Positions 59,036 to 64,000 of a DNA stretch of 64,000 bases are shown piece after piece; the stretch's first letter is position 1; every line of letters begins with the position of its first letter. The position numbers and the translations under genes were made by a program. The notes under the pieces were generated by a model. The model saw only the letters and a list, made by a program, of their open reading frames with translations. It did no database searches and was not told the DNA's origin. Source of the DNA: Alnus glutinosa (taxonomy: Eukaryota > Streptophyta > Magnoliopsida > Fagales > Betulaceae); contig NC_084892.1 of the NCBI RefSeq assembly GCF_958979055.1, positions 3,737,501 through 3,801,500 on the forward strand. The letters run 5' to 3'.

Positions 59036-59309
59036 GAAATGTTTTGGGGTTGAGGTTGCTTTATGATCAGAAACTTTGGTTGATGAAGTTAAGTTTTTAC
59101 CACAGATTATTTGAAATATTGCCCTTTTGGGAGGATTGAAGAACTCATGTGAATCAAAACTGAAACTATTCAAACTAGAATTAAGATTCTTGTGTAAATA
59201 GATGAAGAGAAAAAGGTTACTAAGCTCCCCTTTGCAGATGTTCATTGTTTAGGATTGATATATTTAGTTCAGGATTTCACTAATTCCTGCCAAGTGCCAT
59301 TTTTAAGAA

Positions 59310-59334
59310 GGGGGGGGGGGGGGGGGGGGGGGGG
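59310..59334 (+). repeat. Poly(G) run of 25
   Basis: Uninterrupted run of 25 guanines about 280 bp right of the solo LTR. Confidence 0.9.
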
Positions 59335-59857
59335 AATTGCTGACTAATTTGTTCGGGAATAAACCCATCCATAATAAGTGTGGTGTGCCTGTAATAATAA
59401 AAGCAATTGAATAAATTTTTGAGCATTCCACTTCCATTTCCTGGAGGTTTTTCTGAAAGGACACTAGAGTAGTTCACTACCTTACGTGGATATCTGGAGA
59501 CACTTCTTGTGTTACAATTTTGTATTTACTCTGGAAGACTAAGCCAAGAGGAACCTTAACTACGTACCACAGTGCACATTGTCCCAACATTTGTTCCTAA
59601 ATTATTTCCCTTGCCAAATTCCTCTCATAAGAAAATTTAAATTTGGAGATGCCTCCCAGAGTATACTGTAATTTGATTGTGAGCCTTTCAAGTTCTGAAA
59701 TCATTAATATTTTGGAAGAGAAGGAAGAATTAAATAGAAGTGACCAAATTTCTAGTAAAAGGACCTGGACATTTGATATTTTCCTTCTGTGGTGGCTTTG
59801 AATAATATGTTGATGGTTGGTCATCTTTTGAAGGGTGGTTTAGCATTAACCACTTTA

Positions 59858-59929
59858 TCACCTGTGAGTCTTGGACACATATTTCTTTTACCAATATGTG
59901 TCACCTGTGAGTCTTGGACACATATTTCT
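59858..59929 (+). repeat. 29-bp direct repeat, 43-bp period
   Basis: 'tcacctgtgagtcttggaca' plus nine further bases occurs at 59858-59886 and identically at 59901-59929, separated by 14 bp. Confidence 0.85.
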
Positions 59930-62900
59930 GAAGAAAGGGAACCATCACTTACTGAGCAATTTATTCATGTAACAATTATTCTAAGATTATAAATTCCATA
60001 TGGAGATGTTTTAATAGTTTAATTTCTTGACTGGCATTACTTACTTGATTCCCCCCATTAACAGTAGTTTTGCATGGCTTATGTAGAAGGCAGGTCTGGC
60101 TGATTTGGTTCTTCTTGTGATATCATCATTGAATCAAGATTTGCTCTGAATCAGAGCCTAACTTGTTATTGTTAGCAAGTATCCTTAGTTCACTGTCTCT
60201 TGGTTTTGTCAAGAGTATGTAATCTTATCATGGTTCTTGTTTTTGGTGTTCTTGTAAATTCCTCGGCAGAGAAAGGATTTAGCGGACTCTAGTTTGTTAG
60301 CAGTCGAGAAACTTTTGGCAATGTTTGTCTATTATCAGTCAAGATCATAGTTTGTAACTGGCCTGTGCTATTTATCATACCCCCGTCCTGTTGGGCAGAC
60401 TTGATGGTACCCATTTTCCCTGCCATGTTAGCTCTTCTTAAAAAAAGAAAAAGAAAAAATGAAAAATAGACACCGCCACATCAACCCAGTAGAGCGAGGG
60501 TATGACAAATAGAATTTCTCTTTGTAAAATACAAAATTCTGTGGATAGCATATCTGCTTTTACCTTCTCTAAGATATCAAGAAGCAGGAATAGAAGCTGC
60601 AATCAGCCCTTAAACAAGCTAGTAACAAAATTAATTATGTATGTCCAACTCAAAATCCATCACAATTTGGGGGTTGCTCTTGTCATCAACATTGACTTTC
60701 TTTGATCATTTATTGTATGTGAAGCTATTTTAAGATTTTGCTTTGGAAAAGCTTAGGCTTTGGTTTTGGGTATGACATGTTGTAGATGAAGTGAGATGAA
60801 AATTTACTTGTGATAATCCTTATAACCAGTAATTTCTATTCATGCAATATTATAGTTACTTCAGAGCTGATGTTTTTGTGAACAGAAAAGTAGCTGGAAC
60901 AATACTCTATAGTCATAGTAAATAGTCTCTGACAATACTTATCAAAAGCAAATTTATACCTACCTTGAACCTCAATGTTGTGAAGTAGAATTGGACATGA
61001 TAGCCTATGCATCTTGATGGTTTAGGTCATTCTTATTACACATAGGATGGCTATACTTTTTTACTTCTACCAATCACTGACTCTCCATACAAGTCACTGA
61101 TTTGCGGCAGAGCCCTAATGCTTGTGTTTTTTTTTTTAGTAGTTATATATATATATATATGCTGTCTGAAAAACAAAAAGGCTTTTCTACCTTCGTTTTG
61201 GCTGCAAACTGGATCTTGCCTGCAGAATTATTATTTTTTTGTTATTGGTTTGAAATAATGTTATAATGAGACATAAATGTGAAATCAGTTTGTGTTTTTA
61301 GCAATGTTTTGGATTGTTTGTTAATGTTTTTGTTTTGAAAACAAACAAAACAAAAAATTTAAGAAACATGACCAAATTTGGGTGTGACCTTTTCTTTTCT
61401 TTTTTCTTATTATTATAACACCAATCATTGAATTTAGCAACAAAAGAGGCTGAATTAATTGTAATTTTGGTAATGAAAACAAACGCAGCAATAATGGGAC
61501 GAGTAGATGAAGTTTGTGTCTAGATTATCTTTGGGTAAGATTGGGATTTATGTTATGAAGTATATCTTGTAGTGTTATCTCACCATGATAGCTAGGTGTA
61601 CAACCTTTGCTCTACACATACTATGCATAGTGTCTTAGATGCATAACTCCTATTTTTTTTTTTTTTTCCTAAGCAAGATTGCATTAGGTAAAAGAAAGAA
61701 AGAAAGGAAAAGCACACAAGGAGGGAGTGTAGACCCCAACAAATGCCACAGAACAATCAAAACAGTACCATATATTATTTTTTTTTTTTTAAAAAAAATT
61801 AGAGATGGGCAAAATAAATGGTATTGACTCAATGGCTTCTTAGCGTGCAGGCCAAAAAATGGTCATTCGAAACAACGGTTTTTAAAGTAGTCCAGAAGAT
61901 GGATTGTCAGGAGATTCTATTGCAGCGACAATAAAACTTTGTAGTTACAATAGGGAATTAAGATTGCATTGAAATCAATTGCATCAAAGATCCTTAAGAA
62001 GAGCTCCACTTCGCTGTTCAGCGTGAGAAGTGCCCTGCTATTAACGCTTAGGGAACATCGGGTTTGGAATTGGCAACTTCCAAAGCCAAAAAGGGGCAAC
62101 ATCTATGGAGAGGAAAAGGAGAAGGCGAAGGAGAAAGAGGATGTAGAGGAGAGCTAAGAAAGTAAAAACCGTGCGTTGCATGAGACCAAGAAAAACGGTG
62201 GTGATAATTGGTATACCCGTGTGGTGGAGGGGAGCGGTGGGAGGTGGTGTGAAGGCCAGTGGAAAGGTGGGAGTTTCTCACTCTAAAAAGTTAGATAGCT
62301 ACATTTTTTTTTCTTATCCCATGATAGGTATAATGACTAATACTTAATTAAAAAAAAAAAAAAAAAAATTGTGTTGAGTCATGAGCGTCTACTCTTTTTG
62401 ATATAACAGATCTAATAATTTGGTAACTTTGGTTGAACAATTAATCACCCGTGAGCTACTCATGAAAATCAATGAGAACATATATATATATATTAATTTA
62501 GCTCTCTTTATTAATCTAAGAAAGACAAAATGAATATCTCTTGCTGCTAGTTAGTCCGGGGGCACGAATCAAATAATTGAGTCATGTCTCTTATATATAG
62601 ATTCTCAATTTCCAAACTCCAGAGATTCATATTCATTTCCAGACAAATGACAACAGTAAACGAATCAAATAATGTTTCAAGTGGAAATTAAATCCTCCGA
62701 TGGCAATCTATGAAATGGTCCCCAGAAAACACGAATAATGGATAGGACAACCCCTCTCCGCCATGTTCCCACCTCCACAGAAAATTCACACCCCCACAGA
62801 AGATAACCTACACAGGACTCTTCCAAATAAAGAACGGAATTCAGAGAAAGAAAAAGAAAAATGCTACGTACATTCATAAGTCTATATTCTTTGATCTGAC

Positions 62901-63640
62901 AGTAAAAATTATCATTGAATTCAAAATTTAATAGTAATTTTCACTGTTGCGTGTACTTGGGATCGAGAAAAAAGAAAATCTTGGCTCATAACATTTCAGC
63001 TGATTGTTTAGTCCCTTTGTGCTGGTCGTGTCACTTGACTAGATATTGGTATCCAGAAAGAGTGCCATCACCATTCACCACAAAATACTGTATGCCAATG
63101 CCATGGTGGGGCATAAACACCCATTCTATTTTGTTGTATAGCCCTGTGGTTGCAAATGCAACTGAATCTTATTCCTAAAATTTAAAAAGTTCATAATGTT
63201 ATAAGGCTGCAAATTCTAGCTAAAAAATTTGTATGTATATTATATCCGTAAGGGACCACCTACAAATCAAGAACAATGTGGTCCTTGAATTTATCCGATC
63301 CGGGTTCTCACAATTTGTATACTGCTTGAATTATTAAAAATCTAAATAACAAGTGTGAGAGAACTCATATGGAATTTCACTTACCCGAATAGTTGAACAG
63401 GCTGCTCAAGACTTGTTCGAGCAATTGGAGATCTCTACATAAATTTGTCATATACTAACAAGGATTTTGCTAAAGTCCAATTCCAATTACTTGTTGGGAT
63501 TGAGACATGTGTTCTATAACATGACAGAAGAAACATGTGTCCTAATTAATCTCAGCGGGTTGTGTTATGTGTCTCATTGTAACCCATATAGGCCTCCCTG
63601 ACTGATGGCACACCCCAAAGGTCAACATGATCATTTGATT

Positions 63641-64000
63641 ACAAACCCTATATAGGATTAACTAAAAGTTGCATCGGAGTTTAGCGTTCAAAAGACAAGA
63701 TTGAACTGATGGAGCTAGCTAGGGTGACCTAGTTGTGGAAGCAAGGAAGAAGCCATCAAAGGTAAGGATGGGTTCTCTCCCTCCTCATGCTGTAGAATAT
63801 CCCTCCAACCCATGAATTGGAGATGGAATAAATGAGTCTTACAAGGGTCTCAATCTTCACTCTGGCATGCATTGGTAGGCACGTGACAGAGAGTTAACGT
63901 CTTTGATACTTCCATAAGATTTTCATGGCCATACGTTTATCGTTATTTTTTGAATTTCAATTTCCCCTCCAAATTTATTCTCTTCATCATTTAGTTTCTA
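63641..64000 (+). other. Possible first exon of a gene beyond the window (weak)
   Basis: A TATA-like 'ctatatagg' (63648-63656) is followed about 110 bp later by 'catcaaaggtaaggatg', which could be a splice donor. No coding sequence can be read, so this is only a hint. Confidence 0.2.

Larger units (their letters stand above)
59036..63640. other. Gene-free right flank
   Basis: No protein-coding gene recognised on either strand. It contains the poly(G) run, a 29-bp direct repeat, a dispersed-repeat copy at about 61255-61400 (relative of 15925-16045), AT runs near 61145 and 62481, and T-runs at about 61654-61668 and 61780-61790. Short open frames near 61969-62281 are low-complexity. Confidence 0.4.

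Noticed and set aside
1-64000. CRISPR arrays, operons, phage or bacterial systems
   Set aside because: The sequence is plant nuclear DNA with introns and plant transposons. No array of regular short repeats with spacers was seen.

Overview
The window looks like nuclear DNA from a woody dicot. It is AT-rich, has compact plant genes with GT/AG introns, and is dense in short inverted-repeat elements (MITEs), poly(A)-tailed LINE fragments and microsatellites. The proteins are typical angiosperm ones (GIR1, UEV1, CAF1, a TLDc protein). GC-rich 'gtggcc/ggccac' cassettes inside MITEs recall Fagales repeats, but that placement is only an impression.

Layout. A TLDc-family gene enters from the left edge on the minus strand (start codon at 804; at least four 5' exons visible). 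It is divergent from a conserved plant gene of unknown function (exons 1470-4309). A MITE cluster follows (5.4-6.5 kb), then a second small gene of unknown function encoding a membrane-anchored or secreted protein of about 109 residues (7563-13374). Its 5.5 kb intron holds two LINE tails with clear target-site duplications. From 13.4 to 31.5 kb I see no intact gene, only repeats, microsatellites and a damaged R2R3-MYB fragment at 21.8-22.2 kb. GIR1, a small EAR-motif co-repressor adaptor, lies at 31972-32310. After more repeat-rich DNA comes a large minus-strand gene for an RRM + zinc-knuckle + RS-rich protein (38065-40128). Just upstream of it is an inverted-repeat element carrying a broken piece of a SKIP22-like F-box gene (41.46-42.70 kb). 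UEV1D (46632-50335, four exons) and an intronless CAF1 deadenylase (53341-54204) follow. The right end (54.8-64 kb) holds two degenerate LINEs, a MITE with a perfect 9-bp target duplication, and a complete solo LTR with a 5-bp target duplication. I recognise no further gene.

The genes do not form a pathway. They are ordinary single eukaryotic genes: ubiquitin signalling (UEV1), mRNA decay (CAF1), RNA processing (RRM/RS protein), transcriptional repression (GIR1), and proteins of unknown role. I found no evidence of a new biological system. The most interesting items are the gene fragment captured by a transposon, a GC-rich cassette shared by unrelated MITEs, an ankyrin-gene relic inside an intron, and four poly(G/C) runs of similar length.
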